16,037 nucleotides of DNA from Thermoprotei archaeon (GCA_003649445.1 QMRV01000047.1:1-16037), one strand, 5' to 3'. Counted from the first letter of the stretch, positions 5,964 to 13,190 are shown. The notes: a model not told the origin generated them from the letters alone. A program made the numbers and translations.

Positions 5964-7664
5964 GTGGCGGGTATAAGTTGGTCTGAAGATAGAGTTTTTC
6001 CTAAGTTTAGTGAGCCGAAGCGACTTGAAGTCGTAGACTTAAGAAAAATAGATTTCAGAAAGAACTGGAGGTGGCTTCCTCTACTTATTCTCCAAGGTCT
6101 TGTTAATAGAGAAGAGCCTAGAATTTACGTACTGCTTTCGGATAGAGACGCTGATTTACTTAAGTTAATAGAGAAACATGGAATCGAAGTAGCTAAAATA
6201 GATTTAGATAAAGTCTTTGAAAAATACTTGAGTTATGCTAAAGGATACATTGTCTTCGACCCTAGTGTACCGGATACACTTAATGTAGCTAACACATTAT
6301 CAGGACTTATAGATGCTCTAGTAGTGAGTCCTGAGGATAGCGAGTGGGCTGAAAAAAAGGGCTTAAAGCTTCTTGAAGACTTTAGAGGAAGATTCAAAAG
6401 CAGACTTGAGGCATATAAGTGGGCTTATAGAAGGCTCTGGCCTAAAGTCAATAAGAGGCTTTTAGCTCCAATGAAGCCTTATTCTGACTCCAGGCTCCTG
6501 CAGATAGCTTTTAGAGACTATGTGACAGCAGTAAAGATTTTTGCTCACTACTTAGATCCTAGAATATCTGAGGAAAGAGAGCTTTTCTGTAGACTGCTTA
6601 AAGAAATGCCTGATAACTCAGCTGTACTAGGCTGGTATCGTGAAACAGAACATATTACAGTTAGGCTAGCTTCAGAGCACAGAAAATTTGTTGTAGTAAT
6701 TACTGGCAGTCCTTTCCTAACATCTAATTTAACAGTATGGTCTGGAATTAGAGTAAAGTGTAAATATCCTTTACCACCAATAGACTTCAGTAAACTCGGT
6801 AAAGATAAAGTGTACGTGACTTTCTATATGAATGATGGCGACAACATACAGTGGGACTTCATGATGAAGGATTTCTGGGAAGACCCCGATCGAGGCAAAA
6901 TACCTGTAGCCTGGACTATATCGCCTTTCCTTAAAGAGCTCGCTCCCCTCATAATGAAGTATTACGCTGAGACAGCTAGCAGTCAAGACACTTTTGTGTC
7001 AGGGCCTAGTGGAGCAGGATACTGGTATCCTAACGTAAACCCAGACTACATAGACACTTTCCTAAAAATGTCCCGTAAGTACCTCGAGGAGTCGGGCCTA
7101 AAGTTCACTGAAATACTGGGAGAATTTCTTGACGGAGAGTCGTTGCCCAAGTATGCGGAAACAGGACTGCTGGCAATTAAGCTGGGCTACCGAGGAATGG
7201 ATATTTTCCCATATCACTTGAAGGATTCTCCTGTACCAATAATTCCTGGAACAGTAGAGTTTTGGGAAGGCGAAGAAGAAAAAGTCTACGGATGGCTTAA
7301 AGCAATAGCAACAGTATACAAGAAGAGGCCACTACACGCGCTAATTATCTGCGTCCCGTGGAGATATAAGAGCCTTAAGCCTCTCAGAATAGTCGCTGAT
7401 AAACTCTCAGCAGACAGTGACTTTGTTTTAGTAAACTTTCACGAATTCGTAGCAATGCTCAATCCTGTCTACGGTCTAACCTTATGTAAGAGGCTTCTAG
7501 AAGAGGCCAAGAAAAGAAATCTGCTTAAGGAAACAATAAGCGAGGCAGAAAGCTACATCAGTAAGGCTGAAGAACTCTGTCTAAAGAAAAAGTGGAGAGA
7601 AGCTTTGAATCAATTAAACAAAATATACAGAATGCTAGGTTCAAAAATATCCTCTATAAGATAG
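5964..7664 (+). CDS. GxGYxYP-family putative glycoside hydrolase
   Basis: The 566-residue protein contains the family-naming motif as GAGYWYP at 350-356 (within SGPSGAGYWYPNVNPDY) and the conserved acidic NDGDN at 290-294, at the start of the presumed TIM-barrel domain. Residues about 20-250 match the usual N-terminal accessory region (LLILQGLVNREEPRIYVL near 41-58). The family is common in bacterial polysaccharide-utilisation loci and is predicted, not proven, to cleave glycosidic bonds. Two things stand out. There is no signal peptide or membrane anchor, so the enzyme should be cytoplasmic. After about residue 500 there is a helical tail (SEAESYISKAEELCLKKKW) resembling a TPR-like pair. It is probably monocistronic, with its own TATA box. 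The substrate is unknown; imported oligosaccharides are a reasonable guess. Confidence 0.85.
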   Translation: MAGISWSEDRVFPKFSEPKRLEVVDLRKIDFRKNWRWLPLLILQGLVNREEPRIYVLLSDRDADLLKLIEKHGIEVAKIDLDKVFEKYLSYAKGYIVFDPSVPDTLNVANTLSGLIDALVVSPEDSEWAEKKGLKLLEDFRGRFKSRLEAYKWAYRRLWPKVNKRLLAPMKPYSDSRLLQIAFRDYVTAVKIFAHYLDPRISEERELFCRLLKEMPDNSAVLGWYRETEHITVRLASEHRKFVVVITGSPFLTSNLTVWSGIRVKCKYPLPPIDFSKLGKDKVYVTFYMNDGDNIQWDFMMKDFWEDPDRGKIPVAWTISPFLKELAPLIMKYYAETASSQDTFVSGPSGAGYWYPNVNPDYIDTFLKMSRKYLEESGLKFTEILGEFLDGESLPKYAETGLLAIKLGYRGMDIFPYHLKDSPVPIIPGTVEFWEGEEEKVYGWLKAIATVYKKRPLHALIICVPWRYKSLKPLRIVADKLSADSDFVLVNFHEFVAMLNPVYGLTLCKRLLEEAKKRNLLKETISEAESYISKAEELCLKKKWREALNQLNKIYRMLGSKISSIR

Positions 7665-7681
7665 AGTTGTTAATCGCAAGA

Positions 7682-7704
7682 TTTTTATACTCTAGAGTAT
7701 AATA
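7682..7704 (+). promoter_or_regulatory. Overlapping TATA elements of the ATPase gene
   Basis: TTTTTATAC (7682-7690) is centred about 22 nt upstream of the TTG at 7708, and AGTATAATA (7696-7704) is centred 23 nt upstream of the ATG at 7723. The repeat structure thus supplies two staggered TATA boxes, each matched to one possible start codon. Confidence 0.45.
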
Positions 7705-7737
7705 CTCTTGAGTATAATACTTATGAGTATAATATTC
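7686..7737 (+). repeat. Three tandem 15-bp palindromic repeats spanning promoter and start codons
   Basis: Units are 7687-7701 ATACTCTAGAGTATA, 7702-7716 ATACTCTTGAGTATA and 7717-7731 ATACTTATGAGTATA, followed by a partial unit ATATTC at 7732-7737. Each is nearly self-complementary, and TATACTCTAGAGTATA (7686-7701) is a perfect 16-bp palindrome. The variable centre of successive units reads TAG, TTG and ATG, all in the frame of the ATPase gene. The repeats therefore contain a stop, an alternative start and the likely real start, besides TATA-like AGTATAATA words at both unit junctions (7696-7704 and 7711-7719). Confidence 0.85.
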
Positions 7738-9132
7738 GTTGACAGAGAAGAAGAGCTAAAAAGTTTAGAAGAAGTCTATAGCAGTGGAAAATCTGCTCTA
7801 GTAATCATATATGGAAGAAGACGAATAGGGAAAACATTTTTAATAAACTTTTTTGCTAGAAGCCGAGACTCCATTTACTTGATAGTAAACTACGAAGATA
7901 GAGAACTAGCACTACGCGACCTTACCAGACAGTTTTTAAGGCAAGTAAAGATGCCTTACAAGCCATTAGTCGAGAGTTTCACAGATCTCTACAAGCTCTT
8001 CCCAGTATCAGGGGTGAGAATCATTGTAATAGACGAGTTTCAAAGACTATGGGGCACAGGAGGTGTGACAGAGCTTCAAAGCATATGGGACAGCGAGCTC
8101 TCTAAAAGAAACATTGTTTTAATACTAGCTGGATCAGCCGTAGGAATGATTGATAAAATAGGTTTATCTTACGAAGCTCCGCTTTACGGCAGGGCCTCAA
8201 AAATAATAAAATTAAAGGAGCTAGACTACCGGAGCGCAAGAGTCTTTATGCAAAACTTCTCGCCTGTAGATAAAGTTAGATGTTACTCTATATTCGGAGG
8301 AGTACCGGGCTACTTAGCACTACTGGATAATAAAGTCAGCTTAATGGAAAATGTCGAAAACCTAATTTTAAAAACAGGAGCACCTCTCAGAGAAGAACCC
8401 TTTAACCTCTTAGCAATGGAGCTGAGAGAACCTTCACGCTACATGAGAATACTCGAAGTAATGGCAGAAGGAGCAACAAAACTTGGCGAAATAGCAGACA
8501 AAGCTGGAGTAAAAATTAATGAGGTAAGCAAGTACATAAGAGTACTTCAAAAAAAATTAGACCTCATCGAGAAAAAGTATCCATTAATGGAAGAAGGCAG
8601 AAAAGGTAAAGCAAGATACTATATTCGCGACAACTTTTTCCAGTTCTGGTTCAAGTTTATTAGACCAAATATACCTCTCTTAGAGTTAGGTCTACATAAA
8701 AGAGTACTAAATGAAATAAAGGAAAAAATAGATAAACATGCTTCAACAACATTCGAAAAAATAGCTCTCCAACATATGGCTCTACAAGCAAAAAAAGGCA
8801 AAATGCCGTTCACCAAAATAGGCAAATGGTGGAACAGCGAAACAGAAATAGACATAGTGGCAGTCGATGAAAAGAATAGAAAAGTATACTTTGTTGAAGT
8901 AAAGTGGACAAACAAGCCAGTAGACAAAAAAGTACTTTATTCCCTCATATCAAAGTCAGAAAACTTCAAGTGGAAAAAGAAAGAAAGAGAAAACATATAC
9001 ATAATATACTCTAAAACAGGCTTTACTTTCAAAGAAGAAGAAAACGTAATACTATATTCGCTAAAAGACATAGAAAAAGACTTCGATAAAGAAAAACCTC
9101 TAGTAAAGCAGTTCAGCATTCAAGTTAACTAA
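7708..9132 (+). CDS. Archaeal AAA-type ATPase with DUF234-like C-terminal domain
   Basis: This belongs to the archaeal ATPase family (STAND-like P-loop NTPases abundant in archaea). With TTG at 7708 it has 474 residues; the ATG at 7723 gives 469 and the family-typical start MSIIFVDREEELKSLEE, and is preferred. Using TTG numbering, Walker A is YGRRRIGKT (35-43) and Walker B is IIVIDEFQRLW (near 105-115). A winged-helix-like segment follows (GATKLGEIADKAGVKINEVS). The C-terminal DUF234-like part ends in a PD-(D/E)XK-like core: ETEIDIVAVD, then VYFVEVKW, in which D and ExK are intact. Such proteins are thought to act on DNA or as regulators, but no member's cellular role is settled. Promoter and start lie inside tandem palindromes, suggesting autoregulation or repeat-driven variation. 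There is no obvious partner gene. Confidence 0.85.
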   Translation: MSIILMSIIFVDREEELKSLEEVYSSGKSALVIIYGRRRIGKTFLINFFARSRDSIYLIVNYEDRELALRDLTRQFLRQVKMPYKPLVESFTDLYKLFPVSGVRIIVIDEFQRLWGTGGVTELQSIWDSELSKRNIVLILAGSAVGMIDKIGLSYEAPLYGRASKIIKLKELDYRSARVFMQNFSPVDKVRCYSIFGGVPGYLALLDNKVSLMENVENLILKTGAPLREEPFNLLAMELREPSRYMRILEVMAEGATKLGEIADKAGVKINEVSKYIRVLQKKLDLIEKKYPLMEEGRKGKARYYIRDNFFQFWFKFIRPNIPLLELGLHKRVLNEIKEKIDKHASTTFEKIALQHMALQAKKGKMPFTKIGKWWNSETEIDIVAVDEKNRKVYFVEVKWTNKPVDKKVLYSLISKSENFKWKKKERENIYIIYSKTGFTFKEEENVILYSLKDIEKDFDKEKPLVKQFSIQVN

Positions 9133-9169
9133 AATAATTCTACAAGCTAGGCTAAAAGTAGGCAGGTTC

Positions 9170-9177
9170 TTTAATAC
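9170..9177 (+). promoter_or_regulatory. Putative TATA box of the YdjM-like gene
   Basis: TTTAATAC is centred about 23 nt upstream of the ATG at 9196, fitting a leaderless start. Confidence 0.4.
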
Positions 9178-9195
9178 GCTAAAATAGTATAGAAT

Positions 9196-9672
9196 ATGCC
9201 CGATACATTCACTCACGCTACTTTAGGGCTAGTAGCAGGAGTTTTAGTAAGCAGAAACCCACTGACATGGATTATAGCAGTACTCTTATCAGAAATACCT
9301 GACATAGACGCATTTACTCTAAAACATAGAGCCATTAGCCACTCGATCATAGTACTCTTTCCAGCAGCAATACTCCTATCAATAGTACTCGAAAACATAG
9401 GCTTCAGCACAACACAAGCAGTACTGCTAGCAGTTCTTCCTCTCCTACATATAGCAATAGACTCTACGACAGGCGGACCACCAGTAAAAATCTTATGGCC
9501 AATATCATCTAAAGGAGTACAGCTAGCCAGTAAAGTAGACATAGTTATAGAAAAATTAATTGTAGTAAGTCCCTACAGCTACTACAAAGAAGTCATTAGA
9601 GTAAATCTAGTACTCTTCATATGCATACTATTGCTGACCCTACTCACTCTTCTTCATAATTTTCCTAAGTAA
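9196..9672 (+). CDS. YdjM/DUF457-type membrane-bound metal-dependent hydrolase
   Basis: The 158 residues match the small membrane hydrolase family typified by YdjM. The metal-ligand pattern is present: H7 (TFTHATLG), PDID at 35-38, HRAISHS at 44-50, and LLHIAIDS with H85 and D89. Hydrophobic stretches at about 10-32, 51-70, 73-90 and a C-terminal segment (NLVLFICILLLTLLTLL) give four membrane spans with the ligands at their ends. The natural substrate of the family is not established, although a lipid or phosphodiester role has been suggested. The gene has its own TATA-like element. Its last 33 bases overlap the end of a decayed minus-strand gene, so its 3' end may have been formed by a junction. 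Confidence 0.8.
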   Translation: MPDTFTHATLGLVAGVLVSRNPLTWIIAVLLSEIPDIDAFTLKHRAISHSIIVLFPAAILLSIVLENIGFSTTQAVLLAVLPLLHIAIDSTTGGPPVKILWPISSKGVQLASKVDIVIEKLIVVSPYSYYKEVIRVNLVLFICILLLTLLTLLHNFPK

Positions 9673-9849
9673 TAAAGCTATAAAAAGCACTAAAATAAGT
9701 ACAGCAATTAACTCCCTGTATTCAAGTACTTATTCAAGCAAACTAGGAGGCAAAACAACTTCCACTATAACTGTAGCTTTACAGGAATAGTAATTTACAC
9801 TACCATTCGCAATTAATATATTCCGTTCAATCCCTATAGCAAGTGTCTA
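9640..9849 (-). pseudogene. C-terminal remnant of a membrane-anchored protein
   Basis: On the minus strand, one frame between stops at 9847-9849 and 9640-9642 reads as a plausible C-terminus interrupted by a single TAA at 9730-9732. The first part includes VNYYSCKATVIVEVVLPPS, a beta-rich stretch like the end of an extracellular domain. After the TAA comes a textbook membrane anchor, ELIAVLILVLFIALLLRKI, with a positive tail (MKKSE). No start codon or TATA box serves it, and its upstream part is cut off where the transglutaminase-like gene begins. It resembles the tail-anchored surface proteins of archaea. I infer a degraded gene; chance hydrophobicity antisense to nothing cannot be excluded. 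Confidence 0.4.
9813..9822 (+). promoter_or_regulatory. TATA box of the transglutaminase-like gene
   Basis: TTAATATATT is centred about 26 nt upstream of the GTG at 9843, predicting a leaderless transcript and supporting GTG as the start. Confidence 0.55.
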
Positions 9850-10880
9850 CTGCAGACCACATAATTCTAGAAGGAAAATATGCAGAACTCTATCCTCGAC
9901 TTGAAGAAATAGCTCTAAAGGAAATAAAAATACTCGAAAATAAATTAAAAATAAAAATAACTCTATACTCTTCTCTAAAAAACTTAAAGTACTTTGCATA
10001 TAGAGTAAATAAAGGAAAAATAGAGACAACAGACAAAGAAATAGTACTAGAGTTCACTGAGAATAATGAGCCACAGCACTATGAAGTAGAAGTTAAAGCA
10101 GTAGCAGACGCAAAAGAAACAGAATTCAAGAAAATAAAAATAGGATTCTATCCTCATGAATTTTACTCAAAGAAAGGAAGAACAGTAGAAGTCTCATGGA
10201 TAATTGTAGAAGAAACAGAAATACCATACATGCCTATACTTGTCGAAGAATGGATGGCTTATAAAGTACCACTGGAAGACAAAGAAATAATTCGAGAAAA
10301 ATGGGGACACTTAGTAGAAAATTCTGACAACATGTACTCTGCGGCTAAAAACATAGCTAAAAGCATTATAAAAGAACTTGAGCCACATAGAGGAATACCT
10401 TCTGACACTATGGAGAACTTAAACCCGCTGAAACAGTACTTTAGAGCAGTAAATGGAGAAGACAGAGTATGGTGCAGTAACATCGCAGAAATATACTCCT
10501 ACATATGCTGTGCACTAAATATTCCTTGTAGAAAAATAATAGTTAGAAACATGCTGTACAAAGACGAAGAAAAGGGCCTACTAGTGTCTCCAGCACACAC
10601 TACAACAGAAGTTTTCTGCAAAGACTTTAACAAATGGATATGGATCGATCCAACACAGTATACTTTAGGAGTACTAGATTCTAGTGAAAATCCTTTAAAT
10701 CTCGTAGAACTTCACTGGCATTTAAGCTACCTTAAAGACTACAGTACTTTAAAGATAGTAGAGTACAGTGTAAAGGAAGACAAGGAGAGAATAGTCTCCT
10801 TTAAAGAGTCCCGTCGGGCAAAATCAGTACTCTACTACTTTGCAAGAGACCAAGTACTTGAGTACCTTAAAAGAAGCTAA
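9843..10880 (+). CDS. Transglutaminase-like cysteine protein
   Basis: The 345-residue protein carries the catalytic triad of the transglutaminase-like fold: C211 in VWCSNIAEIYSYICCALNIPCR, H252 in SPAHTTTEVF and D269 in KWIWIDPTQ. Prokaryotic members are mostly papain-like proteases or peptide-modifying enzymes rather than true transglutaminases. The N-terminal ~190 residues are not recognised; residues 45-115 look beta-rich and 150-185 helical. There is no signal peptide or membrane span, so it should be cytoplasmic, unlike many archaeal relatives that are secreted. The gene starts with GTG behind its own TATA box and lies directly against a decayed membrane-protein gene on the other strand. 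The target is unknown. Codons strongly favour A-ending forms (GTA, GCA, ACA), like the YdjM-like neighbour. Confidence 0.8.
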   Translation: MSTADHIILEGKYAELYPRLEEIALKEIKILENKLKIKITLYSSLKNLKYFAYRVNKGKIETTDKEIVLEFTENNEPQHYEVEVKAVADAKETEFKKIKIGFYPHEFYSKKGRTVEVSWIIVEETEIPYMPILVEEWMAYKVPLEDKEIIREKWGHLVENSDNMYSAAKNIAKSIIKELEPHRGIPSDTMENLNPLKQYFRAVNGEDRVWCSNIAEIYSYICCALNIPCRKIIVRNMLYKDEEKGLLVSPAHTTTEVFCKDFNKWIWIDPTQYTLGVLDSSENPLNLVELHWHLSYLKDYSTLKIVEYSVKEDKERIVSFKESRRAKSVLYYFARDQVLEYLKRS

Positions 10881-10954
10881 TTCTTTCATTAATTTTACTG
10901 ACACTTGGCAAAGATATATTACCGTGTTGAATACTTAGACTATAGTGGCCTAAA

Positions 10955-11380
10955 TTGATAGACAAAAGACTCGTTAAGCGAAGACTAGATGAAATAAATG
11001 AGGCACTGCAGTACATTGAAGAAATAATCAAAGAAAATGAAGAAGACTTTATTAAGGATTATAAGTCTCGCTTTACCTTAAGACACCTCATATTAATTGT
11101 AGTCGAGTCAGCAGTATCCATAGCTATGCACATACTCTCTGAGGCTTTCAATGAGAATGTCGAGAGCTACGGAGAAGCATTCATTAAACTTGCATATCAC
11201 GGAGTACTAAGCTTAAATGTGGCCAAAGAAATGGCTTCGCTCGCTAGACTGAGAAACCTTATTGTCCACAGATACTGGCTAATAGATGATTCTAGAATAT
11301 ATCAGGAAGCAAAAAACACAGGTATCTCAGTTATTAAAAAGTTTGTAAAAGAGTTGGTGAATTACCTTGAAGGATATTAA
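10955..11380 (+). CDS. hepT: HepT toxin (DUF86, HEPN domain)
   Basis: This 141-residue all-helical protein is the HEPN toxin of the MntA-HepT system. The signature RX4HXY is present as R100-NLIV-H105-R-Y107 (RNLIVHRYW). HEPN proteins of this kind are RNA-cleaving toxins, and in characterised systems the motif tyrosine is AMPylated by the MntA partner. The start is TTG at 10955, with no better codon in frame; ATACTTAGA (10931-10939) is a possible but closely spaced TATA element. The reading frame overlaps mntA by 14 nt, showing translational coupling in the usual order, hepT then mntA. Length is normal for the family and no damage is seen, in contrast to the relic at 4921-5193. Confidence 0.9.
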   Translation: MIDKRLVKRRLDEINEALQYIEEIIKENEEDFIKDYKSRFTLRHLILIVVESAVSIAMHILSEAFNENVESYGEAFIKLAYHGVLSLNVAKEMASLARLRNLIVHRYWLIDDSRIYQEAKNTGISVIKKFVKELVNYLEGY

Positions 11381-11780
11381 GTACTATGAGGCTACAGCTG
11401 AAAAGAAAAGAGTCTTAGTTAAACGTATTAAAGAAGTTCTCTCAAAGGAAGAAAAAGTACTCTTGGCGATTATCTACGGAAGCTTCACACGAAGAAGTTT
11501 TTTCAGAGATATCGATATAGCAGTATACGCAGGAGAACTAGTTGATGATTTCTTACGTTTTGAAACAGAGCTTTGCTTAAAGCTCACTAAAGCCACCGGA
11601 GTACAAGTAGACGTTAGAGCAGTAGACGAGGCACCAGCATGGTTCAAACTAAAAGTAGCATGTGAAGGCACAGTAATATATGAAAAATTTCCAGGAGCCT
11701 ATAGTCTCTTTCTCAAAGAAGCTGTAGGCGAATACCAAGATATTCAACTAAAATACAAATACATTAAACCGAGGTGCTAG
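11367..11780 (+). CDS. mntA: MntA antitoxin (minimal nucleotidyltransferase)
   Basis: MntA is the antitoxin that neutralises HepT by transferring AMP onto a tyrosine. The nucleotidyltransferase signature reads IYGSFTRRSFFRDIDIAVY (residues 36-54): G38-S39, then D48 and D50, with D82 in VDVRAV as the third carboxylate. The spacing between GS and the first D is 8 residues, two shorter than in the common GSFARG...SDID form, so the loop is compressed although the metal ligands remain. The C-terminal part after about 85 (AWFKLKVACEGTVIYEK) fits the family's WFK...GxxIYE ending. The TTG start at 11367 lies inside hepT. The last 17 bases overlap the convergent oxidoreductase gene, so both transcripts are antisense at their ends. 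Confidence 0.88.
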   Translation: MKDIKYYEATAEKKRVLVKRIKEVLSKEEKVLLAIIYGSFTRRSFFRDIDIAVYAGELVDDFLRFETELCLKLTKATGVQVDVRAVDEAPAWFKLKVACEGTVIYEKFPGAYSLFLKEAVGEYQDIQLKYKYIKPRC

Positions 11781-12720
11781 ACTCAACTTTACTATAAGCT
11801 TTATTAACTACTTTCAGTACTTTTGCTGCATCTTCGAGGCAGGCTACAGGCTTGTCTCCTCTTTTAAACCTATTAATAGTTTCTTCAACGAATTTAAAGT
11901 ACTCGTTTTCTTTTACATCAATTACTTCTTTTTCTTTACCGAGACACTTAATTAGCTTTTTCTCAGACAAAATAATTCTGCCTGAAGTACCGATAATAGA
12001 GAAATATTCTTCTGCCTTGCGGCAGGGAGTATAAGCTACCTCCACTACGCTATGTGTCTTGGCTGTTTTGAGGACTACTAAAGCGTACTCTTCTACACTG
12101 AGACCATATATTTCGCTTAGTACAAGGGAGTACTCTACTTCGGCTTCTTCTCCCGTCAAATAATGTACTAGATCTATGTAGTGTACGCCGAGATTTATTA
12201 AACAGCCCCCGCCAGCGAGCTTTTTCTCGAGCATCCATGGGCACTTCCACTCAATATATCGGCTAGGGGGACCTGTAACGTACTTAAAGTACATATACTT
12301 CACTTCACCTATTTTATTCAAAGAATCTAGTATCTCTTTTACCTTAATAGATATTCTTTTAACAAAAGATACGCTTGCAAAAAGTTTTTTCTCGCAAGCT
12401 TTTTCTGCTAATTTCTCTACAGCCCTATAGTCTACTCCACAGGGCTTCTCAGTATTAAAAGGTATTTCACAATCTATTAAAGTCTCTATTATCTCAGGCA
12501 TGTCTATGTGTCTCCCAAAAGAGAACACAAAATCTAGGTCTTCTTTCTCGAGCATTTCTCTGTAGTCAGTATAGTAACGACACTTTACTTTCTCTGCTAC
12601 CTTTTTAGCGATAGCTTCATCTCTATCAGAAATAGCCACAATGTTTTCTCCGAGATCCAATAGGGCGTCAATATACATGCCGGAGTGCCAGTGACTTACT
12701 TCAATTAAGCCTATTTTCAC
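11764..12720 (-). CDS. Gfo/Idh/MocA-family oxidoreductase
   Basis: The 318 residues give the standard two-domain layout: an N-terminal Rossmann domain (IGLIEVSHWHSGMY, then VAISDRD at 28-34, and NTEKPCG at 89-95 with the family's EKP) and a C-terminal substrate domain with AGGGCLINLGVHYIDLVHYL (169-188). The C-terminal H180 and D183 are the likely catalytic residues. Such enzymes oxidise or reduce sugars, inositols or related compounds with NAD(P). The glycine-rich loop is unusual: where GxGxxG is expected there is GLIEVSHWH, so cofactor binding may be altered. The GTG start has a good Shine-Dalgarno sequence and a divergent cupin gene upstream, which points to membership of the 11764-15300 pathway cluster. 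Confidence 0.85.
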   Translation of the reverse strand: MKIGLIEVSHWHSGMYIDALLDLGENIVAISDRDEAIAKKVAEKVKCRYYTDYREMLEKEDLDFVFSFGRHIDMPEIIETLIDCEIPFNTEKPCGVDYRAVEKLAEKACEKKLFASVSFVKRISIKVKEILDSLNKIGEVKYMYFKYVTGPPSRYIEWKCPWMLEKKLAGGGCLINLGVHYIDLVHYLTGEEAEVEYSLVLSEIYGLSVEEYALVVLKTAKTHSVVEVAYTPCRKAEEYFSIIGTSGRIILSEKKLIKCLGKEKEVIDVKENEYFKFVEETINRFKRGDKPVACLEDAAKVLKVVNKAYSKVESSTSV

Positions 12721-12726
12721 TAAACT

Positions 12727-12732
12727 TCACCT
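12727..12732 (-). promoter_or_regulatory. Shine-Dalgarno site of the Gfo/Idh/MocA gene
   Basis: AGGTGA on the minus strand lies 6 nt before the GTG start. It is one of few convincing ribosome-binding sites in this window, where most genes seem leaderless, and it decides the choice of GTG. Confidence 0.6.
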
Positions 12733-12752
12733 AAAGCATTTTACTCACAAGA

Positions 12753-12761
12753 CTATAATAC
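12753..12761 (-). promoter_or_regulatory. TATA box of the Gfo/Idh/MocA gene
   Basis: GTATTATAG on the minus strand, centred about 37 nt before the GTG, would start a transcript with a leader of roughly 10 nt that just includes the AGGTGA. Confidence 0.45.
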
Positions 12762-12786
12762 ACTTGTCTAGCTTAATTAAGAAGTG

Positions 12787-12797
12787 TTAAATATATT
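12787..12797 (+). promoter_or_regulatory. TATA box of the cupin gene
   Basis: TTAAATATATT is centred 23 nt upstream of the GTG at 12815. GAGGAG at 12799-12804 looks like a ribosome-binding site but would lie upstream of the expected transcription start, so leaderless initiation is more likely. Confidence 0.5.
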
Positions 12798-12814
12798 CGA
12801 GGAGCATTTTACTT

Positions 12815-13156
12815 GTGGACAGAAAGTATATTGTGAAAAAGTTTAGTGAAATTCCTGTAGAAAGAAGTAGTTGTGGTTATCGAAGAAAACTTCTCGGCTA
12901 TGAAGAAGGAGAAGTTGCCTCAGTACACCTAGTAGACATTAGTGAGGCCAAACGGCATTATCATAAGAAGACTACAGAGTTTTATTTCATTGTCAAAGGT
13001 AGCGGCGAAATGGAGCTTGATGGTGAAACAATACATGTAGAGGAAGGAGATCTTATAGTAATAAAGCCTGGTTGTAGGCACCGTGCTGTAGGTAATATGC
13101 GGGCATTAATAATAGGCATACCGCCTTTCACTGAAGAAGACATGTATTACGACTAA
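12815..13156 (+). CDS. Small single-domain cupin
   Basis: At 113 residues this is a minimal cupin barrel. Motif 1 is H48-Y-H50 with E55 (RHYHKKTTEFYFIVKGSGE) and motif 2 is GDLIVIKPGCRHRAVG with H89, so the full His3-Glu metal site is present. Small cupins are often sugar or sugar-acid isomerases or dioxygenases, but nothing here fixes a reaction. The gene shares a 94-nt divergent promoter region with the Gfo/Idh/MocA gene and is followed 34 nt later by the DHDPS-like gene, so a role in the same pathway is likely. GTG is chosen as start because of the TATA spacing. Confidence 0.85.
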   Translation: MDRKYIVKKFSEIPVERSSCGYRRKLLGYEEGEVASVHLVDISEAKRHYHKKTTEFYFIVKGSGEMELDGETIHVEEGDLIVIKPGCRHRAVGNMRALIIGIPPFTEEDMYYD

Positions 13157-13190
13157 ATTTCTAAACAATACTATAGTTCGAGTTTTCTGA

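Noticed and set aside
7686..7731. CRISPR array or IS inverted repeat as explanation of the 15-bp units
   Set aside because: There are no spacers between units, the repeats are too short, and no transposase or cas gene is nearby.
9744..9750. TAGGAGG, a perfect Shine-Dalgarno-like sequence on the plus strand
   Set aside because: No start codon follows within a useful distance, and the bases form part of the minus-strand pseudogene (Pro-Pro-Ser codons).
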